In this document: positions 63,990 through 64,000 of the stretch, in pieces
How the letters are laid out: each line of letters starts with the position of its first letter
Position numbering within the stretch: position 1 is the first letter of the stretch
DNA from: Aminobacter ciceronei
Lineage (GTDB): Bacteria; Pseudomonadota; Alphaproteobacteria; Rhizobiales; Rhizobiaceae
NCBI RefSeq assembly: GCF_014138625.1
Contig: NZ_JACJHY010000002.1
Coordinates: forward strand, 298,743-362,742
DNA: 64,000 nucleotides
Direction: 5' to 3'
Program-made: the position numbers and the translations under genes
Notes under the pieces: model-generated
Database searches by the model: none
The model's input: only the letters and a program-made list of their open reading frames with translations
Told to the model about the DNA's origin: nothing

Positions 63990-64000
63990 GCCTAGGCTCT

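Overview
The window looks like the chromosome of an alphaproteobacterium of the order Rhizobiales, close to Mesorhizobium or Aminobacter. The evidence is the uniformly high GC, the gene content (a phasin, a form II CO-dehydrogenase-like coxSLM set, a MaoC/FAH pair, DUF445 and DUF454 proteins, many peptide-type ABC transporters) and rhizobial-type IS66 remains. No tRNA, rRNA or CRISPR array was seen. The placement is from protein resemblance by eye, not from a search.

Region 1 (1-13.9 kb) reads as ordinary chromosome: the tail of an acetyltransferase, a frameshifted exported glycoside hydrolase, a TetR regulator, a DUF445 membrane protein, a phasin, a HerA-like ATPase, a MaoC hydratase, an FAH-family hydrolase, coxS-coxL-coxM with a terminator, a glyoxalase, an FMN-dependent alpha-hydroxyacid dehydrogenase and a DUF454 protein.

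At 13,930 the first 19 codons of dusA (tRNA-dihydrouridine synthase) are present and the gene then breaks off. The 5' end of dusA is a known integration target, so I read this as the left end of an integrated island that runs off the right edge of the window.

Region 2 (14-17 kb) is a scar zone: a broken gene with a duplicated domain, a frameshifted and truncated response regulator, an intact EF-hand protein, a frameshifted small membrane protein and a frameshifted DUF302 protein. Region 3 (17-34.7 kb) holds a YVTN propeller, cardiolipin synthase, a CBS-BON protein, a stand-alone glycoamylase, an ABC efflux set, a tight operon of beta-CASP RNase, AMP/thymidine phosphorylase and PRPP synthetase, an MFS exporter and a P1B-type metal ATPase with an unusual CPD motif. 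Region 4 (34.7-38.8 kb) is a copper-type cassette: multicopper oxidase, methyltransferase-like membrane protein, DUF2933, DUF5676-like, DUF305 and a Cys-rich exported protein. Region 5 (38.8-44.2 kb) is an ATP-grasp-like gene, ackA and xfp in one operon, followed by a cold-shock gene. Two clear TTGA-N6-TCAA palindromes (Fnr/FixK/Dnr type) lie upstream of cls/CBS-BON and of the ATP-grasp-ackA-xfp operon, which suggests a low-oxygen or NO programme.

Region 6 (44.2-55.4 kb) starts with decayed genes (ZIP transporter, Vgb-like lyase, flavin reductase). It continues with an Asp/Glu/hydantoin-type racemase divergent from a complete five-gene peptide/nickel-type ABC importer, and ends with a RHH protein and a divergent PhyH dioxygenase/LysR pair. 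Region 7 (55.9-63.5 kb) is a second metal and thiol-redox operon: multicopper oxidase, DUF411, two TlpA/CcmG-like thioredoxins, SCO1, DsbA, CcdA, an orphan Rieske protein and a GDCCVxC protein. The window closes with the tail of an IS66 element and a repeat cluster that may be the end of another mobile element.

Together the island genes suggest copper/silver defence, periplasmic disulfide control and an auxiliary energy route. In that route RNA or nucleotides and pentose phosphates could feed phosphoketolase and acetate kinase to make ATP when respiration is limited. This linkage is inference.
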